Shown: positions 1 through 6,959 of the stretch, one piece after another
How the letters are laid out: each line of letters starts with the position of its first letter
Numbering within the stretch: the stretch's first letter is position 1
Assembly: GCA_001787455.1 (NCBI GenBank)
Contig: MFXA01000046.1
Coordinates: 12,995 to 27,634, forward strand
Source of the DNA: Candidatus Peregrinibacteria bacterium RIFCSPLOWO2_01_FULL_39_12
Lineage (GTDB): Bacteria; Patescibacteriota; Gracilibacteria; UBA1369; LOWO2-01-FULL-3
Direction of reading: 5' to 3'
DNA: 14,640 bases
Notes under the pieces: model-generated
The model's database searches: none
What the model saw: the letters and a program-made list of their open reading frames with translations, nothing else
What the model was told of the DNA's origin: nothing
Translations under genes and position numbers: made by a program

Positions 1-2514
1 TTTTCCGGTAAGCGGATCCTCCACCATTTCCTGCAAAGCTCTTCGTACAGGCCTTGCTCCATATTTTGGATCATAACCAGCTTTTGCCAAAACCTCCAAA
101 GCTCCGGGGGTCACATCAAGGGTAAGTTTTTTGTCATCCATTCTTTTTTGCAAATATCCAAGATGAAGTTTTACAATTTCCTTAATATTGTCATTTGTTA
201 AAGCCTTAAATACGACAACCTTATCTATTCTATTCAAAAATTCAGGTCTGAAATGGTCTTTAAGATCTTTCAAAATTTCATCTTTCATGGCATCGAAATC
301 TTCAAGCGCCTTTTCGCGGGTATCCTCACTTGCGGCAAATCCTATAGGCGCAGCTTTTTCTGTTAATTTTTTGGCTCCTATGTTGGATGTCATAACGATA
401 ATTGTGTTTCTGAAATCAACCCTTCTGCCTTTCGCGTCGGTCAATTCCCCATCTTCAAGGATTTGCAGTAAAAGATTAAATACATCAGGATGAGCTTTTT
501 CAATCTCATCAAAAAGTATCACGCTGTAAGGTTTACGCCTTATGGCTTCTGTCAATTGTCCGCCTTCTTCGTATCCTACATACCCTGCGGTAGCGCCAAC
601 AAGCCTGGAAGTGTTGTGTCTTTCCATAAATTCGCTCATGTCAATCTTAATAAGCGCGTTTTTGTCATGATAAACTTCTTCAGCAATAGCTTTCACGAGC
701 TCTGTTTTTCCTACGCCGGTAGGTCCCATGAATATAAATGAACCTATCGGACGTTTTTCATCCGAAAATCCGGCTCTGGATCTGCGGATTGCTTTTGCGA
801 CAGAAATAACAGCCTCATCTTGACCGATAATTCTCTTTTTGAGAGATTCTTCCAAAGCTTGTAATTTAGTGATGTCATCTTTAAGAAGCTTGGTAACGGG
901 AACTCCCGTCATTGCAGATACAACTGCCGCAATATCATCTTCAACTAATTTTTCACGTTTTGATCTTGGAATCTTAACAAATTTTTGTTCATCTATTTTT
1001 TTCAAGATTTCAAGCTCCTCATTTCTTAATGAAGCGGCTTTTTCATAATCCTGTTGAGATACACATTCTTCTTTTTTCTTTATGATAGCCGACAAAGCAC
1101 GTTGTAATTTTTTGATTTTATCGTTGCTTCCTCTCGATTCTATTCGTTTTCTTGCCGCAGCTTCATCGATAAGATCGATGGCTTTATCAGGCAAAAATCT
1201 GTCATTTATATATCTTTTTGAAAGTTTTACGGCGGCCGATAAAGCTTCATCTACGATAATAATATTGTGATGATCCTCGAAAGATTCCTTAACACCGTTT
1301 AAAATTTCCAAAGTTTCTTCAGGACTGGTTTCTTCAACCGTTACCGACTGGAATCTTCTATCGAGAGCGGCATCTTTTTCAACATTTTTTCTGTATTCAG
1401 CGGTTGTTGTAGCTCCTAAAACTTGAACTTTTCCGCGGGATAAAGCGGGTTTTAGAATATTTGCCGCATCCAAGCTACCTTCCGCGCTTCCTGCGCCGAT
1501 TACGGTATGAAACTCATCTATAAATAAAATTACATTGTTTTGAGAAGCCGCTTCTTCCAAAATTTGTTTTATCCTTTCTTCAAACTCTCCTCGATATTTT
1601 GTGCCGGCGACAATTGACGCCATGGAAAGCGAAAGTATTTTTTTATCGAGCATATTTTCAGGAACTTCTTCTTTTGCGATAGCCTGAGCAAGACCTTCCG
1701 CGACAGCGGTTTTCCCGACTCCGGATTCGCCGATCAAAATTGGATTATTTTTTGTTTTCCTTGAAAGAATACTTACAACCCTCTCGATTTCCTTTTTTCT
1801 GCCGATAATAGGATCTATTTTGCCATTGCGCGCTTCTTCAACAAGATCCGTGGAAAAATAATCCAAAGCAGGAGTTTCGGTTTTTTTGCCGTCAGTTTTC
1901 TTTTTATGCTTATAAGCATCTTTATAATTATCCTTTGGCTGACCGGTAAGCACTCCCTGAAGTCCTGCAAGAAAAAATTCAATTGGATTCATCATCTGAG
2001 GATTTTTCGGAATCTGCATATTGGAAGAATCATCAGGATTTTTGCCGGTATAATTTTTTGCTCTTTCAAAAATTTCCAAAATTTGTTCTTTAATATCCGA
2101 AGGAGAAATTTTCATATTTTCCAAAATAACGGTAGCGGCGGTATTGCTTTGCGAAACCAAGGCAAAAAGAAGATGTTCGGTGCCGATAAAAGAATGTCCG
2201 TATTCGTGAGCGATTTTTACGGCATCTTCGATAATTTCTTTTGCGAAACCGCTAAGCCCTCCGGGCTCATTGGAGTTGGCCGGAACACTTGTACGACCCA
2301 CTGTCTTTAAAACAAGATAAACATTTTCTATCGAAACTCCAAAATTAAGCAAAATGGAAGCCCCCAAAGAATTCTCTTGAGCAAGTATGCCAATAAGAAT
2401 ATGTTCGGTTCCTACATAGCTTAATTTCGACTCCTTAGCCTTTTCCTGAGCTACAACCAAAGCTTTTTTAGCTTCTTTCGTGAACTTGTTGAAGTGATTG
2501 CTTAAGTCAGTCAT
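1..2514 (-). CDS. clpC: ClpC-type AAA+ unfoldase, ATPase subunit of the Clp protease (C-terminus cut by window edge)
   Basis: 838 residues are visible, from an ATG at 2514 to the window edge, where the frame is still open; the last few tens of residues are missing. Two Clp N-repeats occupy about residues 1-145. The first AAA+ module has Walker A GESGVGKT at 262-269 and Walker B ILFIDEFH. A UVR-like coiled stretch (QQDYEKAASLRNEE) lies near 480-510 in place of the long ClpB middle domain, so this is ClpC rather than ClpB. The second AAA+ module has Walker A GPTGVGKT at 597-604 and Walker B VILFDEIEKAH. The tripeptide IGF at 724-726 matches the loop that docks on ClpP, so a proteolytic role is likely: ATP-driven unfolding of cytosolic substrates into ClpP. 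ClpP is not in the window. The start is set by the conserved N-domain opening. There is no Shine-Dalgarno sequence; the gene has its own CIRCE-controlled promoter. The ATPase identity is near certain. Confidence 0.96.
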   Translation of the reverse strand, partial: MTDLSNHFNKFTKEAKKALVVAQEKAKESKLSYVGTEHILIGILAQENSLGASILLNFGVSIENVYLVLKTVGRTSVPANSNEPGGLSGFAKEIIEDAVKIAHEYGHSFIGTEHLLFALVSQSNTAATVILENMKISPSDIKEQILEIFERAKNYTGKNPDDSSNMQIPKNPQMMNPIEFFLAGLQGVLTGQPKDNYKDAYKHKKKTDGKKTETPALDYFSTDLVEEARNGKIDPIIGRKKEIERVVSILSRKTKNNPILIGESGVGKTAVAEGLAQAIAKEEVPENMLDKKILSLSMASIVAGTKYRGEFEERIKQILEEAASQNNVILFIDEFHTVIGAGSAEGSLDAANILKPALSRGKVQVLGATTTAEYRKNVEKDAALDRRFQSVTVEETSPEETLEILNGVKESFEDHHNIIIVDEALSAAVKLSKRYINDRFLPDKAIDLIDEAAARKRIESRGSNDKIKKLQRALSAIIKKKEECVSQQDYEKAASLRNEELEILKKIDEQKFVKIPRSKREKLVEDDIAAVVSAMTGVPVTKLLKDDITKLQALEESLKKRIIGQDEAVISVAKAIRRSRAGFSDEKRPIGSFIFMGPTGVGKTELVKAIAEEVYHDKNALIKIDMSEFMERHNTSRLVGATAGYVGYEEGGQLTEAIRRKPYSVILFDEIEKAHPDVFNLLLQILEDGELTDAKGRRVDFRNTIIVMTSNIGAKKLTEKAAPIGFAASEDTREKALEDFDAMKDEILKDLKDHFRPEFLNRIDKVVVFKALTNDNIKEIVKLHLGYLQKRMDDKKLTLDVTPGALEVLAKAGYDPKYGARPVRRALQEMVEDPLTGK

Positions 2515-2523
2515 ATTTTGTTT

Positions 2524-2580
2524 TTATAAATTTTTATCAATTAATTCTAGCATAAAATTCATCATCTTAAAACCTCTCAT
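2524..2580 (-). CDS. Possible leader peptide in the clpC 5' UTR (13 or 18 residues)
   Basis: A short ORF sits in the clpC leader. It can start at 2580 (18 residues) or, better, at a tandem ATG ATG at 2565 (13 residues, MMNFMLELIDKNL). GAGAGG at 2573-2578 stands 7 nt before the 2565 start and is the best Shine-Dalgarno sequence in the window, whereas clpC itself has none. The stop TAA at 2524-2526 is 9 nt before the clpC ATG and in the same frame. Translational coupling, where ribosomes finishing the small ORF restart on clpC, is a reasonable inference. The peptide resembles nothing I know and could be chance in an AT-rich leader. Evidence is limited to the ribosome site and the spacing. Confidence 0.3.
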   Translation of the reverse strand: MRGFKMMNFMLELIDKNL

Positions 2581-2640
2581 AACAGATTTGTTCTTTACTT
2601 AGCAAAATCCAATGGTTTAATAACAAGTCATGAATAAGCT

Positions 2641-2667
2641 TTAGCACTCAAAATTATAGAGTGCTAA
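2641..2667 (-). promoter_or_regulatory. CIRCE operator (HrcA binding site) upstream of clpC
   Basis: A perfect inverted repeat, TTAGCACTC-N9-GAGTGCTAA, occupies 2641-2667. This matches the CIRCE consensus in both arms and in spacer length. In known systems the repressor HrcA binds CIRCE and releases it on heat or misfolded-protein stress. Here the 9-nt spacer contains the clpC -10 box, so bound HrcA would block RNA polymerase directly. hrcA is not in the window. Confidence 0.95.
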
Positions 2668-2681
2668 CAAGCTATTGTCAA
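2653..2681 (-). promoter_or_regulatory. Consensus sigma-70/A promoter of clpC
   Basis: Reading the minus strand, TTGACA (2676-2681), a 17-nt spacer and TATAAT (2653-2658) are all exact consensus. The predicted start is near 2646, giving a leader of about 130 nt, far longer than the roughly 20-nt leaders predicted elsewhere in the window. The -10 lies inside the CIRCE spacer. Such a strong promoter fits a gene that is held down by a repressor and switched on fast. Confidence 0.92.
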
Positions 2682-2696
2682 TATGCTTAGTCAACA

Positions 2697-3224
2697 CTAA
2701 AGTTTACAGACAAATCTCCATTCAAGCTCGGTTCCTTTATTTATGCCTATTCGCTTAAGACGTTTAATACTCCCAACCTTGTACCCGTGATCTTCAATAA
2801 AAAAATCCTTGGAACTACATAAATCAATGCCGTTATCTTTTTTGGTTATGCCAAATGCTTTGCACAGTTTCCCCGGACCGTCAGTTTTTAAATAATCACT
2901 GCTGTCAAATCCTGAAACAGGCTTAACGCTTCTTATAAGAACAGCGCACCCTTTTCCTTTCTTTTCGGTAACAACATTAAAACAAAAATACATTCCATAA
3001 ATAAAATATACATAGCTGTATCCCGAAGATCCAAACATCACTTTTGTGCGTTTTGTCATTCCGTTATACGCGTGACAAGCCGGATCAATATCGGAAACAT
3101 AAGCTTCAACTTCATTTATTTGTCCGATTTTCCCATCTTTTACTAAAAATTTTCCAAGCAATTGTTTGGCGACTGTTAAAGTAGGTCTGTTATAAAAGCT
3201 CCTCGTTAAACGTTTACTCCTCAT
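2697..3224 (-). CDS. MPG/AAG-family 3-methyladenine DNA glycosylase
   Basis: The 175 residues match the small MPG (alkyladenine glycosylase) family, which flips out alkylated or deaminated purines and cuts the N-glycosidic bond to start base-excision repair. Visible signatures are RSFYNRPTLTVAKQLLGK at the start, NEVEAY with E40 at the place of the catalytic Glu (human E125) and Y42 at the stacking Tyr, ACHAYNG, the SYVYFIYGMYFCFNVV strand pair, and DGPGKLCKAFGI near the end. Length is typical for bacterial members (about 180-200), perhaps slightly short at the C-terminus. The start ATG lies inside the end of the upstream lipoprotein gene (11-nt overlap), so the two are almost certainly co-transcribed and translationally coupled. 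There is no separate ribosome site. The family call is firm; exact substrate preference cannot be read. Confidence 0.93.
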   Translation of the reverse strand: MRSKRLTRSFYNRPTLTVAKQLLGKFLVKDGKIGQINEVEAYVSDIDPACHAYNGMTKRTKVMFGSSGYSYVYFIYGMYFCFNVVTEKKGKGCAVLIRSVKPVSGFDSSDYLKTDGPGKLCKAFGITKKDNGIDLCSSKDFFIEDHGYKVGSIKRLKRIGINKGTELEWRFVCKL

Positions 3225-4461
3225 CTTTTATTGCTGGAGAAATATTTGCGGCCATTGCGGTCATAAGATCTTTATATTGCTTGTCTCCTTCTATCCGATA
3301 ATTTTGCCCGTCTGCACTGATATATATAATATATTTTGAACCCTGCTGAATGACAGTTAATTCTTTTCCTAACACGTTTATTTTCTCACCGGAAGGAATC
3401 GCGTCAGAAATAACATCCAATCCGATTGCTTCGTTTCCATCAGTAACAGACTCATCGCTAAAACCATAATGATGCAAAACTCCCGGACCTGTTCCAATTT
3501 TACCTGCGTAGTACCAGTCTTTTGGATATTTCCCCATAAAATGGTAGGGGAGACTTTCAAAAGAAGTTAATTCCTTATCGGGATATAACGATGAATCTGA
3601 ACTTAAATCGGAAACCACATCTGTATCCTCATCTGCACCGGAAACTTCGTCCGCGGAATCAATTCCATTTACCGCTTCATCATCCGTATTTATGCCGATA
3701 AATCTAAATTCTGTAATCATCTCCTGAAAATCAATTTTGTCTTGGATGGAAGATTCTTTTGAAGGAGTATAAGTTATTTTATAAATTAAACCCGCTCTGT
3801 ATAAAATGTATGAAACGCTTCCGTCGCTGTTTGTAAGTTTGGCGGAAGAAAGCATATCAACACCTATTTTGTTTATTCCCAAATCTGCGCTTGATCCGTA
3901 TGCTTCATTAAAATAAGCGTCAAGCGGAGTATCAGTTGTACCGTCTTCATTGGTTTTTGGAGAATAGGAAAAAGGTATTTGTTTAATTTCTACGGAAGCA
4001 AAATCGGTCGAAGTTTCGGTTGAAGGAGTCGAAGTTAAAACAATCCCGTCGCTTTGCTCGGCTAAATCCCAAGTGTCATAATACTTTAATTCAAAGCCGA
4101 ATTCGGTATTTTTATATTCTTGCAGTTTTTTTTCTATGATGGTTTTTATAAGAACTTCTTTTACAGAAATGCCGGTAATTTCAAACACTCCATCATCCGG
4201 ATTTAACACGCCAAGCGCTTCTACTTTATTTCCAAAATATTCTTTTCTGTCCAAGTTAATCGAAAGGCTTCTTACAGGAGTTATTTGTTTTTGATCGTCA
4301 GTGATTAAATGAGTCCCTGCATATTCATCATTAGCTTCTTGTTTGGTTAAAACGCCCATCATGGCGCTAAACTCCGGTTCATCTTTAAAATTATCGCTGA
4401 AACTGCAACCATAAGTTATGGCGGATATAACTATTAATAAAGGAAGAAAAAACTTTTTCAT
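3214..4461 (-). CDS. Unrecognised lipoprotein with an OB-like segment and two related PsbP-like domains
   Basis: 415 residues. The N-terminus is a lipoprotein signal: MKKFF, a hydrophobic stretch, then ITYGC with Cys19 as the likely lipidated residue, so the protein should be held on the outer face of the membrane. Residues about 30-110 look like a small beta-barrel with OB-fold pattern (GVL, then GTHLI, RSLSINLD, GNKVEALGVL, FEITGISV). Residues 114-255 (FGFELKYYDTWDLAEQ onward) and 298-410 (LPYHFMGKYPKDWYYAG onward) resemble each other and the loose PsbP-like fold, and are joined by an Asp/Ser-rich acidic linker at 258-297. No catalytic motif is visible. The gene heads an operon with the DNA glycosylase, which gives no obvious functional hint. 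The start is set by the signal peptide and by a promoter leaving a leader of about 20 nt. Function unknown. Confidence 0.85.
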   Translation of the reverse strand: MKKFFLPLLIVISAITYGCSFSDNFKDEPEFSAMMGVLTKQEANDEYAGTHLITDDQKQITPVRSLSINLDRKEYFGNKVEALGVLNPDDGVFEITGISVKEVLIKTIIEKKLQEYKNTEFGFELKYYDTWDLAEQSDGIVLTSTPSTETSTDFASVEIKQIPFSYSPKTNEDGTTDTPLDAYFNEAYGSSADLGINKIGVDMLSSAKLTNSDGSVSYILYRAGLIYKITYTPSKESSIQDKIDFQEMITEFRFIGINTDDEAVNGIDSADEVSGADEDTDVVSDLSSDSSLYPDKELTSFESLPYHFMGKYPKDWYYAGKIGTGPGVLHHYGFSDESVTDGNEAIGLDVISDAIPSGEKINVLGKELTVIQQGSKYIIYISADGQNYRIEGDKQYKDLMTAMAANISPAIKDEE

Positions 4462-4487
4462 TGAACTTAAATTTTATATCGCGGGCT

Positions 4488-4516
4488 ATTATATAGAAGA
4501 ATCTTATGTTATTCAA
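4488..4516 (-). promoter_or_regulatory. Promoter of the lipoprotein-glycosylase operon
   Basis: TTGAAT (4511-4516), a 17-nt spacer and TATAAT (4488-4493) on the minus strand. The -35 overlaps the ruvB stop codon. The predicted transcript starts near 4481, about 20 nt before the lipoprotein ATG. The -10 is exact consensus; the -35 matches at four of six bases. Confidence 0.7.
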
Positions 4517-5529
4517 CTGTCCTTAACAGTCTTTAAATGATTGTACGCTTTTTGAGTTGCGACTCTGCCTCTTTGCGTACGCTCAAGAAATCCCAATTGA
4601 ATTAAAAATGGTTCATATACATCTTCAATCGTATCTTGTTCTTCGGAAATAGCCGCGGATAATGTGTTCAAACCAACCGGACCGCCGTTAAATTTTTCAA
4701 TAATTACCGCAAGAATTTCTTTATCCATACTGTCTAATCCTATTTCATCTATGCCGATAGAAGTGAGTGCTTCTCTTACATTTTTTGTCTCTATCTTTGA
4801 ATCATTATGAACATCGGCATAATCTCTCACGCGCTTTAAAAGCCTGTTTGCTATTCTTGGAGTTTGTCTGCAGGATTTTGAAAGTAAATGCGCAACATCT
4901 TTACTTATTTCACTGTTTAAAATTCGGGCTGATCTCAAAATAATTTCTTCTATATCGGAATCGGTATAAAATTGTATTTTAAATACATTGCCGAAACGGC
5001 TTCTTAAAGGAGAAGAAATTGAACTTAATTTTGTCGTGGCTCCAATCAATGTGAATTTTGGAAGATTTATCCTCATGCTTCTTGCAGACGGCCCTTTGCC
5101 GATAACTATATCAATTCCAAAATCTTCCATCGCCGTATATAAAACTTCCTCAACAACCGGTTTAAGTCTGTGAATCTCATCTATAAACAAAATGTCATTT
5201 TCTTTTAGATTGGAGATAATCGCGGCAACATCCCCGGGTTTCTCAAGCGCAGGTCCGGAAGTGACTTTTATGCTTACTCCGGTTTCATTGGCGATAATGT
5301 ATGCCAACGTCGTTTTGCCAAGACCCGGTGAACCGTGTAAAAGCACATGATCCAAAGGTTCGTTGCGTTTTTTCGCGGCCTGAATCGCCACTTTTAAATT
5401 ATTTTTAACGATATCCTGACCGATGTATTCATTTAAATATCTTGGTCTTAGTTGATTTTCCATCTGCAAAAAATCACCCGATTTGGGAGATATTATTTGC
5501 TCTATATTTCGTACTTTGCGGTCAATCAT
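4513..5529 (-). CDS. ruvB: RuvB, Holliday-junction branch-migration ATPase
   Basis: 338 residues, the usual RuvB length. RuvB forms hexameric rings that, with RuvA, pump DNA through Holliday junctions during recombinational repair. The N-terminus has LRPRYLNEYIGQ (about 27-38), then Walker A GSPGLGKTT at 66-74, Walker B FIDEIHR with D117-E118, sensor GATT, the arginine-finger segment LRSRFG, and the C-terminal winged helix ending IEDVYEPFLIQLGFLERTQRGR. The ATG overlaps the stop of the PH-domain gene as ATGA, so translation is coupled and both are read from the promoter at 6032-6060. Neither ruvA nor ruvC is adjacent, so the common ruvA-ruvB pair is split here. The stop is TGA. Confidence 0.97.
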   Translation of the reverse strand: MIDRKVRNIEQIISPKSGDFLQMENQLRPRYLNEYIGQDIVKNNLKVAIQAAKKRNEPLDHVLLHGSPGLGKTTLAYIIANETGVSIKVTSGPALEKPGDVAAIISNLKENDILFIDEIHRLKPVVEEVLYTAMEDFGIDIVIGKGPSARSMRINLPKFTLIGATTKLSSISSPLRSRFGNVFKIQFYTDSDIEEIILRSARILNSEISKDVAHLLSKSCRQTPRIANRLLKRVRDYADVHNDSKIETKNVREALTSIGIDEIGLDSMDKEILAVIIEKFNGGPVGLNTLSAAISEEQDTIEDVYEPFLIQLGFLERTQRGRVATQKAYNHLKTVKDS

Positions 5530-6005
5530 TGCTGTCTTAGGTGATATATGATTTGTCTTATTCCTTCGGGATCAGGCGCATCCGAAAACAATATGGTAGT
5601 ATGGGAAGATGCGGTTTCAATTATAATACGACCGTAATCAAATACCCAGAAATATGAAAAAATACCTCTTTCGTAGCTTTGTATATCTTGAATGTCATTT
5701 AAAAAAGCTTCGGATTCATCTTTAAAAGTTAAAGTTCTCCAATTTATGAAAACCACACGTTGATTTGTGACAATAAGTTTATCCAGCCAAAAAACCAGGG
5801 AAAAATAAGTGATTACCAGTACGAAAACTAAAAATACAATTATATGAGACATGACATACCAAAACGTTGACAGAAGCCCCTGCATCCAAAATAAAATTAA
5901 AAAAAACGGAAAAATTCCCAGCATCAGTGCGAGCAGTTGAATCACAAAAGGAGTAGGGTGGTGATGATATATCTTTAAAATTTGTTCACCTTCTCGGAGA
6001 TTCAT
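5526..6005 (-). CDS. Small membrane protein with a bacterial PH (YdbS-like) domain
   Basis: 159 residues. A short cytoplasmic head (MNLREGEQILKIYHHHP) precedes two hydrophobic segments at about 18-40 and 50-72. A bacterial PH-like domain follows at about 75-157 (IVTNQRVVFINW, then NDIQDIQSYERGIFSYFWVFDYGRIIIET and the closing helix IRQIIYHLRQQ). This architecture is common in minimal-genome bacteria and is annotated only as PH-domain protein; no ligand is known. It is the first gene of an operon with ruvB (4-nt ATGA overlap), a pairing with no evident mechanism. The start is supported by a promoter leaving a leader of about 20 nt. There is no Shine-Dalgarno sequence. Confidence 0.82.
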   Translation of the reverse strand: MNLREGEQILKIYHHHPTPFVIQLLALMLGIFPFFLILFWMQGLLSTFWYVMSHIIVFLVFVLVITYFSLVFWLDKLIVTNQRVVFINWRTLTFKDESEAFLNDIQDIQSYERGIFSYFWVFDYGRIIIETASSHTTILFSDAPDPEGIRQIIYHLRQQ

Positions 6006-6010
6006 AGTAA

Positions 6011-6016
6011 TATAAA
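6011..6016 (+). promoter_or_regulatory. Possible -10 box for the CPBP protease gene
   Basis: TATAAA at 6011-6016 would start transcription near 6023, about 20 nt before the ATG at 6043, the same leader length seen for other genes here. I see no convincing -35 at 16-18 nt upstream, so support is weak. It lies within the 37-bp gap shared with the divergent PH-ruvB promoter. Confidence 0.35.
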
Positions 6017-6031
6017 CATAATAACAAAAAC

Positions 6032-6060
6032 ATTGTATAGATATGAAAAAGTATTTTCAA
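6032..6060 (-). promoter_or_regulatory. Promoter of the PH-domain/ruvB operon
   Basis: TTGAAA (6055-6060), a 17-nt spacer and TACAAT (6032-6037) on the minus strand, each five of six to consensus. The predicted start is near 6025, about 20 nt before the ATG at 6005. The -35 lies inside the first codons of the divergent protease gene. Confidence 0.65.
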
Positions 6061-6783
6061 GCGCCGTGGGGCTTTAAGGACTTAATTATTACAGGGGCAA
6101 GCATCACTGTTTTATTTGTGATTGCCGGATATATCCTTTATTTATTTGGAGTCTATGACAAAATTGAAGCGTCAAAATATAAATTTTTATACACGGCAGT
6201 ATTGTTTTTAGTCCAATGGATAATAGCGATTTTACCGCTTATTGTTCTTACAAAAATAAAATATGGCTTTAAATTTGAACTTTTTGGTTTTAAAAAAGTC
6301 GGGATATGGAGGGTTTTAAAACTTGTTGCTTCAGCTTATCTTATTTATATTGGAATTTCTTTTATAGTTTCGATTATTACAATTTTCAGCGATACGAAAA
6401 TACCGGGTTATCAAATGCAGGAAAGTATTTTACCGTTTTTTGGAAGTGGCTGGATCGCGCTTGTTTCAGCGGGGATTGTAATAGTTTTTATAGCTCCGTT
6501 TTTGGAAGAAATATTTTTCAGGGGATTTTTGCTCAGAACTTTTGTGGATAAAATAGGGATATTTTTTGGAAGTATTGTGTCGGCAGGCATTTTTGCAACC
6601 ATACATTTCCAATGGCAAAGCATAATCCCAATTTTCATTTTAGGGCTTATAATCAACATGCTTGTCATTAAAAGCAAGTCAATTATTCCGGCTATAGCAT
6701 TTCACATATTGAACAACGGTATTGTGTTTGCGATTGAAATTCTTATAGAAAAACAAATTATTTCGATTGAAAAGATAATATAA
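6043..6783 (+). CDS. CPBP-family intramembrane metalloprotease-like protein (Rce1/Abi type)
   Basis: 246 residues, largely hydrophobic with about seven to eight membrane segments. The family motifs are all present: EEIFFRG with E155-E156 and R160, a second motif with H188 (ATIHFQW), and a third with H221 and N224-N225 (AFHILNNG). In Rce1-type proteases these Glu and His residues form the active site within the membrane. Bacterial relatives serve in peptide maturation or bacteriocin self-immunity, but no such cluster is nearby and the substrate is unknown. It is a single gene, divergent from PH-ruvB. Its last codons carry the -35 box of the tRNA promoter. No Shine-Dalgarno sequence precedes the ATG. 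Family call firm, function open. Confidence 0.93.
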   Translation: MKKYFQAPWGFKDLIITGASITVLFVIAGYILYLFGVYDKIEASKYKFLYTAVLFLVQWIIAILPLIVLTKIKYGFKFELFGFKKVGIWRVLKLVASAYLIYIGISFIVSIITIFSDTKIPGYQMQESILPFFGSGWIALVSAGIVIVFIAPFLEEIFFRGFLLRTFVDKIGIFFGSIVSAGIFATIHFQWQSIIPIFILGLIINMLVIKSKSIIPAIAFHILNNGIVFAIEILIEKQIISIEKII

Positions 6784-6794
6784 GCATATATAAT
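6767..6794 (+). promoter_or_regulatory. Promoter of the tRNA-Arg unit
   Basis: TTGAAA (6767-6772), a 16-nt spacer and TATAAT (6789-6794). The predicted start is near 6801, after a fairly GC-rich discriminator (TCTCGGG), typical of stable-RNA promoters. It overlaps the end of the protease gene. It sits 29 nt before the decayed tRNA copy and about 140 nt before the intact one; no comparable promoter lies directly before the intact copy. Confidence 0.7.
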
Positions 6795-6810
6795 TCTCGG
6801 GCTTGGTAGT

Positions 6811-6849
6811 AGATGGAAACACGTAACAAGCGCCCGTAGCTCAGTTGGG
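6811..6849 (+). repeat. Direct repeat, first copy (tRNA leader plus 5' tRNA)
   Basis: This 39-base stretch recurs at 6921-6959, exactly 110 bases on, with one internal mismatch (T6824 versus G6934) and one at the last base. It covers 19 bases of leader and the first 20 bases of the tRNA, so the duplication included sequence outside the gene. Confidence 0.9.
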
Positions 6850-6874
6850 GAGCCATCAGCTCCGATATCAAAGG
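6830..6874 (+). pseudogene. Decayed tRNA-Arg copy
   Basis: The first 20 bases are identical to the intact tRNA-Arg 110 bases downstream. A D-arm still folds (GCTC, loop, GAGC). After the D-arm, a 21-base stretch aligns at equal length with the anticodon arm of the intact gene and ends in the same CAAAGG. T33 is kept and CCG would sit at the anticodon position. However, the stem pairs at 27-43, 29-41 and 31-39 are broken, and no T-arm or matching acceptor 3' strand follows. I read it as a decayed duplicate lying in the leader of the functional tRNA. The alignment past the D-arm is by eye and weak. Confidence 0.6.
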
Positions 6875-6920
6875 AAGCTATGCTCGGATAAAACGGTAAA
6901 ATAGTCAAAACAAACACAAA

Positions 6921-6959
6921 AGATGGAAACACGGAACAAGCGCCCGTAGCTCAGTTGGA
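6921..6959 (+). repeat. Direct repeat, second copy
   Basis: Partner of the repeat at 6811-6849. It overlaps the 5' part of the intact tRNA-Arg and its immediate leader. Confidence 0.9.

Noticed and set aside
1906..2310. Plus-strand ORF of 134 codons and similar ones opposite clpC, M23 and the TraG-like gene
   Set aside because: They lie antisense to well-supported genes, have low-complexity translations rich in Phe, Ile and Ser, and show no motif or promoter; they are shadows.
1..2514. ClpB chaperone for the partial gene at the left edge
   Set aside because: It has a short UVR-like segment instead of the long middle coiled coil, and an IGF loop for ClpP docking.
4513..4515. UGA recoded as glycine, as in some Patescibacteria
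   Set aside because: UGA ends ruvB, the PH gene and the TraG-like gene at the expected family lengths, and no conserved domain needs an in-frame UGA.
6850..6939. Group I intron or split tRNA-Arg
   Set aside because: The second copy is a complete cloverleaf on its own, the break would fall at the anticodon arm, and the 80-90 base spacer is too short for a group I intron.
6811..6959. Direct repeat at the tRNA as an attachment site of an integrated element
   Set aside because: The repeat covers the leader and 5' half of the tRNA, whereas integrases usually duplicate the 3' end. The copies are only 110 bases apart, with no integrase or cargo between them.
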